Shown here: piece after piece, positions 1 to 8,252 of the stretch
Numbering within the stretch: the stretch's first letter is position 1
Layout: each line of letters starts with the position of its first letter
Source of the DNA: Actinomadura rayongensis
Lineage (GTDB): Bacteria; Actinomycetota; Actinomycetes; Streptosporangiales; Streptosporangiaceae
DNA: 64,000 nucleotides
Direction: 5' to 3'
Assembly: GCF_009831215.1 (NCBI RefSeq)
Contig: NZ_WUTW01000004.1
Span: forward strand, 1 to 64,000
Notes under the pieces: generated by a model
What the model was told of the DNA's origin: nothing
The model's input: the letters and a program-made list of their open reading frames with translations, nothing else
Databases searched by the model: none
Position numbers and translations under genes: made by a program

Positions 1-41
1 CGCCAGCGTTCGTCCTGAGCCAGGATCAAACTCTCCATCAA
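1..41 (-). rRNA. rrs: 16S rRNA gene, 5' end only (partial)
   Basis: The reverse complement carries the universal 16S start, the AGAGTTTGATCCTGGCTCAG primer site (positions 15-34), followed by the actinobacterial continuation up to the window edge. By alignment with E. coli numbering the mature 5' end lies near position 41. The rest of the gene, and the operon, lie to the left of the window. Confidence 0.97.
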
Positions 42-177
42 GGCCTACACGACACACCCAGGGGGCGAACCCCGGACGCGCCAAACCTTAAGGGATCGAA
101 ATCCCAGCATGCCGACCCCGAGATCGGCTTGCCTCAAAGAAATCCCAGACCACCACGCGAACGCGGCGGTCTCGGGG

Positions 178-202
178 ACGGCCCGAACCAATGTCGGGCC
201 GT
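178..202 (-). other. rRNA leader hairpin
   Basis: A perfect 9-bp inverted repeat (178-186 with 194-202, 7-nt loop) sits in the transcribed leader between the rrn promoter and 16S. In rrn operons such stems usually serve RNase III processing or shape the leader. That role is inferred from position only. Confidence 0.55.
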
Positions 203-226
203 ATAAAGGCACTGGCTTTTAACACG

Positions 227-246
227 CTGTTGAGTTCTCAAGAAAC
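227..246 (-). promoter_or_regulatory. rrn leader boxA-like antitermination element
   Basis: Read on the minus strand this is GTTTCTTGAGAACTCAACA, the conserved actinobacterial leader element related to boxA (consensus close to TGTTCTTTGAAAACT). It binds the Nus antitermination factors in characterised rrn operons. It lies about 190 nt before 16S, where expected. Confidence 0.75.
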
Positions 247-303
247 GGACACCCACCGCGCTCCCACCACTCACATGGTGTTCGCTCCGGGGCGACGTTT
301 TCT

Positions 304-331
304 ACTTTATCAGATCCGCTCGGACTGTCAA
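304..331 (-). promoter_or_regulatory. rrn promoter (TTGACA-N16-TAAAGT)
   Basis: On the minus strand a perfect -35 TTGACA (326-331) is separated by 16 nt from a -10 TAAAGT (304-309). This is the typical strong sigma-HrdB-type arrangement. It points towards 16S, with boxA downstream. Confidence 0.8.
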
Positions 332-395
332 TTCCGGGCTTTTCTGATTCCTTTGCGTCGGGTTCGCTTTCGCGTTCCGTCCGCAACGGCTCCGC

Positions 396-424
396 TATTT
401 CACCAGAGATCCCGCGGATGTCAA
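396..424 (-). promoter_or_regulatory. possible second, upstream rrn promoter
   Basis: A second TTGACA (419-424, minus strand) lies 93 bp upstream of the first. A weak -10 candidate, GAAATA (396-401), follows at 17-nt spacing. Tandem rrn promoters are common in actinomycetes; the poor -10 keeps this tentative. Nothing else is visible between here and the first gene at 751. Confidence 0.4.
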
Positions 425-750
425 ACCCGCAATTCCCGGCGCACCACAACACACCAGACACGGCGCAAGCCGACACTGGAGAAGGTTGTCGTGGAGGTCC
501 CTCGGGATCGGTCATCGCGATGCACGCGACGTCCCGCACCCCATCGGGGGACAAGCGATAAACCTACGCGCCCGCGCGGCCGATGTCAAGGCGGGGCGCG
601 CGGGCGTTGTCCGGGCGTGTGTCAGGTGGGGTGGACGGCGGGGGCGGCGGCGCTGGAGGATGCCGCACCGGACGCGGGGGTCGCTTGGTGACCCAATGGT
701 CACTTACGCTCGGGAGCGGCCGGGTCGTCCAGGAGCTGGGAGCCGCGAAC

Positions 751-2211
751 ATGGATGGACCGCACGAGGTCGTGATCATCGGCGCGGGGTTCGGCGGTGT
801 CGGCATGGCGATCACGCTCAAACGCGCCGGCGTGGAAGACGTGGTCGTCCTGGAGCGGGCGGAGTCCCTGGGCGGAACGTGGCGGGACAACACCTACCCC
901 GGTGCCGCGTGCGACGTCCCGTCCCATCTGTACTCGTTCTCGTTCGCACCGAAGACGGACTGGTCCCGGCGCTTTCCACCCCAGCGGGAGATCCTCGGTT
1001 ATCTGGAGGACACCGCGCGGAAGCACGGCGTCCTGTCGCACATCCGGTTCGGCGCGGACGTGCGCGGCGCGCGGTTCGACGAGCACGCGGCCGTCTGGCG
1101 GGTCGACACGAGCGCCGGCGAGGTCGCGGCGCGGGTGTTGGTCTCGGCGTGCGGGCAGCTCAACCGGCCGGTCGTCCCCGCGATCGAGGGCAGCGCGGAG
1201 TTCCAGGGCACGGCGTTCCATTCGGCGCGGTGGGACCACCGCGCCGATCTGCGGGGCAAGCGCGTCGCGGTGATCGGGACGGGTGCGAGCGCGGTGCAGA
1301 TCGTCCCGTCGCTGGCCGGACGCGTCGCGCGTCTCGACCTCTACCAGCGGACGCCCCCGTACGTCATCACCAAGGCCGACCGCGCGTACCGACTCTGGGA
1401 ACGCACACTGCTGGGCGCGTTCCCAGGTGTCCACACCCTGAGCCGGGCGAAGACGTACGCGCAGTACGAGGCCCGCGCGCTGGGGTTCGTGGTGAATCCG
1501 AAGCTCATGGGGTTCATGCGCGGCCGGTTCCTGCGGCGGCTGGCGGAGCAGGTGCCGGACGCGGAACTGCGGCGCAAGCTCGTCCCGGACTACCCGATGG
1601 GGTGCAAGCGCGTCCTCATCTCCGACGACTACTACCCGGCGCTGACCCGGCCGGACGTCGATCTGGTCACCGATCCGATCGCGCGCGTCACCGAGCACGG
1701 CGTCGTCACCGAGGACGGGACCGAACGCCCCGCCGACGTCATCATCTACGCCACCGGATTCGCCGCCACCGACTTCCTCGCGCCCATGCGGATCGAAGGC
1801 CGCGACGGACGCGAACTCAGCGAGGAATGGCGACACGGCGCCCAGGCCCATCTCGGCATCACCGTGGCCGGTTTCCCGAACCTCTTCCTGCTCTACGGCC
1901 CGTACACCAACCTCGGCCACAACAGCATCATCTACATGCTGGAATCGCAGTTCCGCTATGTGAGCGCGTGCGTCCGGGCGATGCGGCGGCACGGACTGGC
2001 GTCGATCGAGGTGCGTCCGCGCGTCCAGGAACGGTTCGTCCGGGCGATGCGGAAGCGGCTGAGCGGGTCGGTCTGGGAATCGGGCTGCACGAGCTGGTAC
2101 CAGACGGCGGACGGCACCGTCGTCAACAACTGGCCGGGGTTCACCTTCGCCTACCGGCGCGCGACGCGGCGGCCCGACCCCCGGCACTTCCGGGTGCGCC
2201 GCGCGGCTTAG
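751..2211 (+). CDS. flavin-containing monooxygenase, Baeyer-Villiger type
   Basis: A 486-residue FAD/NADPH enzyme predicted to insert oxygen next to ketones. It has an N-terminal Rossmann motif (VVIIGAGFGGVG, residues 8-19), the BVMO fingerprint FxGxxxHxxxW as FQGTAFHSARW (151-161), and a second nucleotide-binding motif (VIGTGAS) just after it. That order is diagnostic of class B monooxygenases. The open frame extends upstream to 583, but the conserved N-terminus begins at the ATG at 751, so the longer form is not used. It heads a rightward run and its stop codon lies inside the -10 of the next gene. The substrate is unknown; the adjacent SDR could supply or use the ketone (inference). Confidence 0.9.
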   Translation: MDGPHEVVIIGAGFGGVGMAITLKRAGVEDVVVLERAESLGGTWRDNTYPGAACDVPSHLYSFSFAPKTDWSRRFPPQREILGYLEDTARKHGVLSHIRFGADVRGARFDEHAAVWRVDTSAGEVAARVLVSACGQLNRPVVPAIEGSAEFQGTAFHSARWDHRADLRGKRVAVIGTGASAVQIVPSLAGRVARLDLYQRTPPYVITKADRAYRLWERTLLGAFPGVHTLSRAKTYAQYEARALGFVVNPKLMGFMRGRFLRRLAEQVPDAELRRKLVPDYPMGCKRVLISDDYYPALTRPDVDLVTDPIARVTEHGVVTEDGTERPADVIIYATGFAATDFLAPMRIEGRDGRELSEEWRHGAQAHLGITVAGFPNLFLLYGPYTNLGHNSIIYMLESQFRYVSACVRAMRRHGLASIEVRPRVQERFVRAMRKRLSGSVWESGCTSWYQTADGTVVNNWPGFTFAYRRATRRPDPRHFRVRRAA

Positions 2212-2214
2212 GGT
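2209..2214 (+). promoter_or_regulatory. -10 element for leaderless SDR transcript
   Basis: TAGGGT ends 6 nt before the ATG at 2221 and overlaps the stop codon of the upstream monooxygenase. No Shine-Dalgarno is seen, so transcription probably starts at or next to the start codon. The -35 is weak. Confidence 0.45.
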
Positions 2215-2220
2215 CGGATC

Positions 2221-2988
2221 ATGCCGACTGCCTTCATCACCGGCGCGACCGCCGGGATCGGCGCCGCGTTCGCCCGGCGCCTCGCGTCCGACGGATTCGA
2301 CCTCGTCCTGCTGGCGCGGAACGGCGAGCGTCTGGACGCGTCCGCGCGGGACCTGTCCGACCGGTACGGCGTGCGCGCCGAGACCGTCGTGGCGGACCTG
2401 GCGACGGACGCGGGAATCGAGACCGCCGAGAAGCGCGTCCGCGACGGCGTGGACCTGCTCGTCAACAATGCCGGGTTCGGCAACAAGGGGACGTTCCTGG
2501 ACGTCCCCGTGAACGCCGAGACGACGATGCTGAAAGTGCACTGCGAGGCGGTGCTGCGGCTGACGCACGCGGCGCTGCCGGGAATGCTGGAGCGCGGCCG
2601 GGGCGGAATCGTGAACGTGTCGTCGGTGGCGGCGTTCGCGACGCGCGGCACCTATGGCGCGTCCAAGGCGTGGGTGGTGAGTTTCAGCCGCGGCGTCGCG
2701 CACGACATCGCCGCCAAGGGACGGCCGAACGTGCGCGTCATGGCGCTCTGCCCGGGATTCGTGCGGACGGAGTTCCACGAGCGCGCCGGAATGGACGTCC
2801 AGGGAATCCCCGAGTTCATGTGGCTGCCGCAGGACAAGGTCGTGGACACCGCGCTGCGGGATCTGCGGCGCGGCGTGGACATCAGCGTGCCGGGCGCGCA
2901 GTACAAGGCGATCGTCGCCCTGTCGCGAGTGGTGCCGCAGGGATTGGCGGGGCGTCTGTCGTCGCGGGCCGGGCGCCGGTACGACTGA
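2221..2988 (+). CDS. short-chain dehydrogenase/reductase (SDR)
   Basis: A 255-residue classical SDR, the usual family length. The cofactor loop TGATAGIG lies near residues 8-15, the structural NNAG motif near 83-86, the active-site serine in VSSVAAF, and the catalytic YxxxK as Y145-GAS-K149. It probably oxidises or reduces an alcohol/ketone with NAD(P). The substrate is unknown. It follows the Baeyer-Villiger monooxygenase by 9 bp, but its own TAGGGT box suggests separate, leaderless expression. Confidence 0.92.
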   Translation: MPTAFITGATAGIGAAFARRLASDGFDLVLLARNGERLDASARDLSDRYGVRAETVVADLATDAGIETAEKRVRDGVDLLVNNAGFGNKGTFLDVPVNAETTMLKVHCEAVLRLTHAALPGMLERGRGGIVNVSSVAAFATRGTYGASKAWVVSFSRGVAHDIAAKGRPNVRVMALCPGFVRTEFHERAGMDVQGIPEFMWLPQDKVVDTALRDLRRGVDISVPGAQYKAIVALSRVVPQGLAGRLSSRAGRRYD

Positions 2989-3094
2989 AATTGCGGAATC
3001 GGCGACCGTGCGTTGTCATCCGGCGATCTAGCCGGGCGCGGGGGCGGCGGGCAGGCTGGACGGTCGCCGTCCGCTCGCCGAGAGGAACTCCCGC

Positions 3095-4039
3095 ATGGGC
3101 GACTCGCTGGGCAATTTCGTCCTGGCACTGCTCGCGTCCAGCGCTTATTACGTGGCGTTCGTGATCTTCCGGTCGGCGGCGGAGAAGATGCCGCCGCTGC
3201 GCGGGAGCCGGCCGTTCACGGTGGCCCGGTCGATGCTGTTCAGCCCGGTGTGGGTCGGCGGCGGGCTGGTGCTGGTGATCGGGCTGGGGTACGAGGTCGT
3301 CGCGTTCACGGTGATGCCGATGACGCAGGCGCAGCCGGTGTTCGCGGTGAGCCTGGTGCTGCTGTTGGTCTACACGGCGTTGTTCCTCGGCGAGAAGATG
3401 AGCGGCCGGGAGTGGACGAGCATCGCGCTGTTCGTCGTCGCGACCGTGCTCATCGGGCTGTCGGCGCGGACGGACGGCGTCCTGCGCGTCCAGCTCCACG
3501 CGACGGACGTGCTGCGGGCGCCGTGGATGATGGTCGCGGTGATGGGACCGGCGCTGGTCATCGCGGGCCTGGTGTGGCTGGTCGGGGACCGCAGGGCCAG
3601 CGGACGGCACGCGCGGCGCCTCGCCGGGGTCGCCTACGGGATCGGGTCGGGGGCGTGCGCGGGGCTCGCCGAGGCGGGCATCCGAGGCATGGCGATCCTC
3701 TACCACGACACGCAGAGCGTCGCGGCGGTGGCGCGGTCGCCCTATCCGTATCTCACGGTCGTGTTCGCGGGCATCGCGCTGGTCCAGCTCCAGGTGGCGG
3801 TGCAGCGGTGCCGGCTGTCGGTGGTGGCGAGCGTCCTGACCGTCATCGGGCGGACGTACCTGCTGATCAGCAGCATGATCCTTTTCCAGGAGCGGTGGCC
3901 GGGCGATCCGGTGCCGTACGCGCTGCGCGGCGTCGGGCTCGTCCTGGCGCTGGTCGCGCTGCTGCTGTTCCCCCGGTATGAGAACGCTCCGCGCGGGGAA
4001 AACGCCGGAGCGGGTGCGGGGCGGCGGTCCGTCGCCTAG
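3095..4039 (+). CDS. EamA/DMT-like multispanning membrane protein
   Basis: A 314-residue hydrophobic protein with about nine to ten predicted membrane segments. A segment after residue 85, ending in FLGEKMSGREW and then a long hydrophobic stretch, resembles the EamA repeat of drug/metabolite transporters. The ATG at 3095 follows a GAGGAA ribosome site; the 106 bp before it hold only this leader. A transport role is likely but the substrate cannot be told. It could also belong to a related uncharacterised membrane family. Confidence 0.75.
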   Translation: MGDSLGNFVLALLASSAYYVAFVIFRSAAEKMPPLRGSRPFTVARSMLFSPVWVGGGLVLVIGLGYEVVAFTVMPMTQAQPVFAVSLVLLLVYTALFLGEKMSGREWTSIALFVVATVLIGLSARTDGVLRVQLHATDVLRAPWMMVAVMGPALVIAGLVWLVGDRRASGRHARRLAGVAYGIGSGACAGLAEAGIRGMAILYHDTQSVAAVARSPYPYLTVVFAGIALVQLQVAVQRCRLSVVASVLTVIGRTYLLISSMILFQERWPGDPVPYALRGVGLVLALVALLLFPRYENAPRGENAGAGAGRRSVA

Positions 4040-4042
4040 ATT
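4037..4042 (+). promoter_or_regulatory. -10 element for leaderless protease transcript
   Basis: TAGATT ends 6 nt before the ATG at 4049 and contains the stop codon of the upstream membrane-protein gene. No ribosome site precedes the ATG. Confidence 0.45.
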
Positions 4043-4048
4043 GCCGGA

Positions 4049-4786
4049 ATGGACCTTCTCCCCCGGACCCTGGTCGCCCTGGGAGTCGCGGCGGGGGTCA
4101 TGGGGGCCGCTCCGGCGGCGGCCGTGGTGGGCGGGGCGCCCGCCGACGCGTCCCGGTACCCGTGGCTGGCGTCCGTCGGGTCGCCGTTGTTCTTCGTCCG
4201 GCCGGGCGGGCAGTTCTGCGGCGGCGCGCTCGTCGCGCCGGACCGGGTGCTGACGGCCGCGCACTGCGCCTCCCTGTTCAAGTTCGCGCCGGGGCTGATG
4301 ACCGTGACGTTCGGACGGTCCGACCTCGCGTCCGGCGGCGGCGAGCGGATCGCCGTGAAGAAGATCCGCATCGACGCGCGGTTCCGGGAGAGCGACTTCC
4401 GGGGCGAGACCGTCGAGCACCACGACCTCGCGGAGCTGACGCTGACGCGGCGGGTCGCGCGGACGCCCGTCCCGGTCGGCGCGGCGGGCGGGACGGGCCG
4501 GGTCCTCGGCTGGGGTCTGCGCAGCGAGAAGGACCTGTTCAACACGCGTCTGTACGCGGCGGACGTCCCGCTGCCCGGCGACGCGGCCTGCCGCCGGGCC
4601 TACGGCGGCGCGTACGACGCGTCCGACATGCTCTGCGCCGGGTCCCCGGCCGCCGACACGTGCCAGTTCGACAGCGGCGGGCCGCTGCTCGCCGGCGGGC
4701 GGCTGGTCGCGCTGACGTCGTGGGCGTACGGGTGCGCGCGGCCCGGCTACCCCGGCGTGTACGCGCGGGTGGCGCCCTTACGGTGA
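4049..4786 (+). CDS. secreted trypsin-like serine protease (S1)
   Basis: A 245-residue exported protease. A short charged start and hydrophobic core ending in an Ala-rich stretch form a signal peptide, followed directly by the VVGG start of a mature S1 domain. The triad is visible: His72 in TAAHC, Asp126 in HHDLAEL and Ser209 in DSGGPL, with paired cysteines around them. Oddly the usual Gly before Asp-Ser-Gly-Gly is Phe (CQFDSGGP). Since VVGG follows the signal peptide directly, no long propeptide is visible. Confidence 0.9.
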   Translation: MDLLPRTLVALGVAAGVMGAAPAAAVVGGAPADASRYPWLASVGSPLFFVRPGGQFCGGALVAPDRVLTAAHCASLFKFAPGLMTVTFGRSDLASGGGERIAVKKIRIDARFRESDFRGETVEHHDLAELTLTRRVARTPVPVGAAGGTGRVLGWGLRSEKDLFNTRLYAADVPLPGDAACRRAYGGAYDASDMLCAGSPAADTCQFDSGGPLLAGGRLVALTSWAYGCARPGYPGVYARVAPLR

Positions 4787-4795
4787 GGAGTTGAC

Positions 4796-5731
4796 ATGCG
4801 GGTCCTGGTGACGGGCGCGGGCGGTTACGTCGGGTACGCGGTGGCGCGGCGGCTGGCGGCGGACGGGCACGAGGTGTCCGGGCTCGTCCGGGACGTCCGG
4901 CGGGAGGTGCCGCCGGACGTGGCGCCGGTCGCCGGGGATCTGCTGGACCCGCCGGGGCTCGCGGCGGCGCTCGCCCGGTCGTCGTTCGACGGGGTGTGCC
5001 ATCTCGCCGCCGCCACCCGCGTCCGCGCCTCGTTCGAGAACCCGCTGGGGTTCTTCGCCGTCAACGCGACCGGGACCGCGAACCTGCTGGCCGCGCTGCC
5101 CGCCGGGGGACGGCCGCCGCGCGTGGTGTTCGCGTCCACCGCCGCCGTGTACGGGCCGTCCGGCGGGGAGCCGATCGGCGAGGACCGGGTGCCCGATCCG
5201 CGCAGCCCGTACGGGGCGTCCAAGCTCGCCGCCGAGCACCTGCTGCGGTTCCACGCGCGGACGGGCGCGATCGGCGTGACGGTGCTGCGGGCGTTCAACG
5301 TCGCGGGATCGGTCGACGGCCGTCCCGACCCGGACCGGACGCGGCTCGTCCCGGCGGCGCTGGAGGTCGCGGCGGGCCGTTCGGAGCGGCTGGCGGTGCA
5401 CGGGGACGGGTCGGCGGTCCGCGCGTTCGTGCACGTGGACGACCTCGCCGCCGCGTACGCCGCCGCGCTGTCGGCGACCGTGCCGGGCGCGGACCGCGTC
5501 TACAACGTGAGCGGGGACGAGGCCGTCGGCGTCGCGGCGGTGGTCGCCGAGGTGACGGCCGTGACGGGACGGCCCGTGCCGGTGGAACATCGTCCGGCGC
5601 GGCCCGAGCCGTCCCGGCTGGTGGGCGACGCGTCGCTGATCCGCCGCGACCTCGGCTGGCGTCCGCGCCGGTCCGCGCTGACCTCGATCGTCACGGACGC
5701 GTGGTCCGCCGCGGTCGCGCGCCGCGGCTAG
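4796..5731 (+). CDS. NAD-dependent epimerase/dehydratase (extended SDR)
   Basis: A 311-residue extended SDR. GAGGYVG at residues 7-13 binds NAD(P), and YGASK (Tyr139, Lys143) is the catalytic pair, as in UDP-glucose 4-epimerase-like enzymes. The C-terminal half has the sugar-nucleotide-type arrangement, including a HVDDLA segment. A GAGGAG ribosome site overlaps the end of the protease gene, 9 bp upstream, so the two may be co-transcribed. The nucleotide-sugar substrate is not predictable and no sugar cluster is adjacent. Confidence 0.88.
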   Translation: MRVLVTGAGGYVGYAVARRLAADGHEVSGLVRDVRREVPPDVAPVAGDLLDPPGLAAALARSSFDGVCHLAAATRVRASFENPLGFFAVNATGTANLLAALPAGGRPPRVVFASTAAVYGPSGGEPIGEDRVPDPRSPYGASKLAAEHLLRFHARTGAIGVTVLRAFNVAGSVDGRPDPDRTRLVPAALEVAAGRSERLAVHGDGSAVRAFVHVDDLAAAYAAALSATVPGADRVYNVSGDEAVGVAAVVAEVTAVTGRPVPVEHRPARPEPSRLVGDASLIRRDLGWRPRRSALTSIVTDAWSAAVARRG

Positions 5732-5734
5732 AAT
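5729..5734 (+). promoter_or_regulatory. -10 element for leaderless groES-like transcript
   Basis: TAGAAT (5 of 6 to consensus TATAAT) ends 7 nt before the GTG at 5742 and includes the epimerase stop codon. No Shine-Dalgarno is present. Confidence 0.5.
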
Positions 5735-5741
5735 CTGCCGC

Positions 5742-6062
5742 GTGTCCGCCGCCAAGTTCGAGATCCAGATGCTGCACGACCGCGTCATGATCCGGAGCGA
5801 GAAGGACGCGGGCGAGCGCCGCAGCAGCGGCGGCATCGTGATCCCCGCGACGGTCGAGCAGTCCAACCGCCTCGTGTGGGGCGAGGTGTGCGGCGTCGGC
5901 CACCACGTCCGGACGGTGAAGGTCGGCGACCGCGTCCTGTACCACCCCGACGACCAGTTCGAGGTCGAGGTGCAGGGCGAGAGCTACCTCGTCATGCGGG
6001 AGCGGGACCTGCACGCCGTCGCCAACGAGCGCCCCGAGCACGGCACCGGCCTGTACCTCTGA
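5742..6062 (+). CDS. GroES/Cpn10-family co-chaperonin-like protein, orphan
   Basis: A 106-residue single-domain protein with the Cpn10 fold pattern: a start similar to LHDRVMIR, a mobile-loop-like GERRSSGGIVIPATVEQSN segment, and the GDRVLYHPDD strand. Length is typical of GroES. It is not next to a groEL gene and has no visible HrcA/CIRCE site, so it is probably a divergent paralogue rather than the main co-chaperonin. GTG start with a TAGAAT box 7 nt upstream and no ribosome site. Confidence 0.8.
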   Translation: MSAAKFEIQMLHDRVMIRSEKDAGERRSSGGIVIPATVEQSNRLVWGEVCGVGHHVRTVKVGDRVLYHPDDQFEVEVQGESYLVMRERDLHAVANERPEHGTGLYL

Positions 6063-6854
6063 TCAGCGGGTCGCGGTGACGGTGACGGTCGCCATGCCCG
6101 GTTCGATGAGGCCCGGGCGCGACAGCCGGTCGATGACGGTGGTCACGTCGTCCGGGCCGATGCCGGGCAGGGCGCTGATCGCCGGACCCAGGTGCTGGAT
6201 GGTCATCCGCCAGAACCGGCCCATCGGGGTGTCATGGACCGCGGTGGGGCACGTGATGCGCATCTCGACGTCGGTCAGGCCGCGACCGGCCACGTCGTAG
6301 GGCAGGTCGAGCGGCCACTCGCAGTCGGTGCCGATCCGCTCCGCGAGCACCGTGAACACGCCCAGGGACACCTTGCGGTAGGCCTCGTCCCGTGCCGCCC
6401 ACAGCGGGAACAGGGCCGACTCCTCCAGGACCAGCCGGCCGCCGGGGGCCAGCCATCGGGCGATGTCCGCCAGGACGCGGTCGCGCTCGGGGAGGTGGAC
6501 CAGCAGGTAGCGGGCATGGATCAGGTCGAAGGACGCGTCGGGGAACGAGTCGGACGTCACGTCGTGGCGGACGTACTCCAGGTTGGGGTGGTCGGAGGCG
6601 TCCAGGAACCGCAGGTCCAGGTCGGTCGCGGTGACCTGCGCGGCGGGGTGGCGTTCGGCCAGGCGGCGCGCGACCGATCCGGTGCCCGCCGCCAGTTCCA
6701 GGCAGCGGCGCACGGGACGGCGCGGCAGCGCGTCCAGGGTCGCGAACGAGACCGGATCCAGCGCCGCGCACAGCGCCTCCAGGCGCTCCCGCTCGTCGGC
6801 GTCTTCGTGGCCGAAGACCGTGTCGCCGTAGCGTTCGGCGTTGCGGGTCGTCAT
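6063..6854 (-). CDS. class I SAM-dependent methyltransferase
   Basis: A 263-residue methyltransferase with the SAM-binding motif ELAAGTGSVA near residue 52, an acidic second motif (TATDLD) and a post-motif region FDLIHARYLLVHLPE typical of class I small-molecule enzymes. Its ATG overlaps the stop of the upstream FMN oxidase as ATGA, so translation is coupled. It is the distal gene of the leftward pair diverging from the synthase operon, so it may methylate a product of that pathway (inference). It ends one base from the convergent GroES-like gene. Confidence 0.9.
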   Translation of the reverse strand: MTTRNAERYGDTVFGHEDADERERLEALCAALDPVSFATLDALPRRPVRRCLELAAGTGSVARRLAERHPAAQVTATDLDLRFLDASDHPNLEYVRHDVTSDSFPDASFDLIHARYLLVHLPERDRVLADIARWLAPGGRLVLEESALFPLWAARDEAYRKVSLGVFTVLAERIGTDCEWPLDLPYDVAGRGLTDVEMRITCPTAVHDTPMGRFWRMTIQHLGPAISALPGIGPDDVTTVIDRLSRPGLIEPGMATVTVTATR

Positions 6855-8044
6855 GCCGTCATTCCTTTCTCGGTGGGCGGAACGGCGCGGACGTCGGCTT
6901 CCGACAGGGACGCGCAGGTCCGGTGGCCGGTCAGCGCGAGCGCGCCGGTGAACTCTTCGCGCAGGCTGCGCAGGACGTGTTCGACGCCCGCCTGTCCCCC
7001 GACGGCGAGGCCGTACAGCCAGGGGCGTCCGATCATCACGGCGTCGGCTCCGAGCGCCAGCGCGATCAGCGCGTCGGTGCCGGTGCGGACGCCAGAGTCG
7101 AACAGGACGGGGACGCGTCCGCCGACCGCCGCCGCCACCGGGGGCAGGCAGTCCAGCGCGGCCACTCCGGCGTCGAGCTGCCGGCCGCCGTGGTTCGACA
7201 CGATGAGGCCGTCGACGCCCTCCGCGCACAGGCGGGTCGCCTCGTCGGGGCGGCACACGCCCTTGACGACGATCGGGAGGCTGGTCCACGACCGGAGCAG
7301 CGCCAGGTCCTCGGGCTGGAGCGCGGGCTTGGTGAAGACGCGGTTCCACGTCTCGGCCGCCGCCGCGACCATCTCCGGGGTAAGGCCGTCGGGCACGGAT
7401 CCGAACCCCGCCAGCTCCCAGAACCGGCGGTCCGAGACGTAGTTGCCGAGGCCGTGCGCGTGCTGGAAGGGGAAGAAGCCCGAGGACAGTTCCCGCGTCC
7501 GCCACCCCGCCACGTGGCAGTCGCCCATCACCACGATCGCGGTGTATCCGGCGGCCTCGGCCCGCTCGATCAGGGAGCGGGCCAGTTTCTCGTCGTCGGG
7601 CCAGGCGAACTGGAACCATCGTTGCCCGTTCGGTGCAGCCTCGGCGACGTCCTCCAGCGGGGTCGACGTCACCGCCGACAGCACCTGGACCGCTCCGACC
7701 CGCTCGGCCGCCCGCGCCGCCGCCGCCTCGGCCTCGGGGTGCGCCAGCTCGGCCACCCCCGCCGGGGCCAGCATCACCGGCATGCTCATCGGGGTGCCCA
7801 GCACGGTGCGGGACGGGTCGGCGGGCGCTCCGTCGCGCAGCACCCGGTAGGTCAGCCCCCAGCGGCCGAACGCCGCCTCGTTCGCCGCCACGGTCCGCTC
7901 GCGGCCCGCGCCGCCCGCGATGTAGTCGAAGTGTTCGCGCGGCATGTCGCGCCGCGCCGCCTCTTCCAGTCCTTTCGGGGTGAAGGGGAACGGACTCCCT
8001 CCGGCGGCGAACACCTGGGTTTGGTAACTGCCCGTATAGGCCAC
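6851..8044 (-). CDS. FMN-dependent alpha-hydroxy-acid oxidase / lactate 2-monooxygenase-like
   Basis: A 397-residue flavoenzyme of the glycolate oxidase/lactate monooxygenase family, predicted to oxidise an L-2-hydroxy acid. The substrate-proton-abstracting His lies in SNHGGRQLD, the FMN-contacting lysine in IVVKGV, and DSGVRTGTD and GRPWLYG close the barrel. The frame is open far upstream, but the GTG at 8044 has AGGAG 8 nt before it and starts just before the conserved segment. It is divergent from the synthase operon across the dyad operator and coupled to the methyltransferase. Its role may be tailoring or precursor supply; the true substrate is unknown. Confidence 0.88.
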   Translation of the reverse strand: MAYTGSYQTQVFAAGGSPFPFTPKGLEEAARRDMPREHFDYIAGGAGRERTVAANEAAFGRWGLTYRVLRDGAPADPSRTVLGTPMSMPVMLAPAGVAELAHPEAEAAAARAAERVGAVQVLSAVTSTPLEDVAEAAPNGQRWFQFAWPDDEKLARSLIERAEAAGYTAIVVMGDCHVAGWRTRELSSGFFPFQHAHGLGNYVSDRRFWELAGFGSVPDGLTPEMVAAAAETWNRVFTKPALQPEDLALLRSWTSLPIVVKGVCRPDEATRLCAEGVDGLIVSNHGGRQLDAGVAALDCLPPVAAAVGGRVPVLFDSGVRTGTDALIALALGADAVMIGRPWLYGLAVGGQAGVEHVLRSLREEFTGALALTGHRTCASLSEADVRAVPPTEKGMTA

Positions 8045-8124
8045 AGCACCGTCTCCTCTCGTTGACGTCTTCCACCCCAGTAGTTCGCCGACCGCCGGGC
8101 GGATCAACGAGATCCCGCACCCTG

Positions 8125-8210
8125 ACATGTCACGCCTTGGGAGAACGTCACGCCTTCTCGTCGGGCGCTCGTCCGCGCAGGGCGTGACAACCGGAAAAGG
8201 CGTGACATGT
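8125..8210. promoter_or_regulatory. 86-bp dyad-symmetric operator in divergent promoter
   Basis: Four copies of one motif. ACATGTCACGCCTT (8125-8138) and GTCACGCCTT (8147-8156) read rightwards; AGGGCGTGAC (8179-8188) and AAGGCGTGACATGT (8197-8210) read in reverse. The outer pair is an exact 14-bp inverted repeat, and within each arm the copies are exactly 18 bp apart. It lies between the divergent FMN oxidase and synthase genes. The same 18-bp-spaced motif recurs at 17666-17695. Confidence 0.8.
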
Positions 8211-8252
8211 GGACCGCGCGACGTCCTGGCAAGGAAATCCGGGGGCGGAGTA

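Noticed and set aside
219-554. ORFs of 111 and 166 codons in the rRNA leader region
   Set aside because: They lie across the rrn leader, boxA and promoters, and have no motif or ribosome site.
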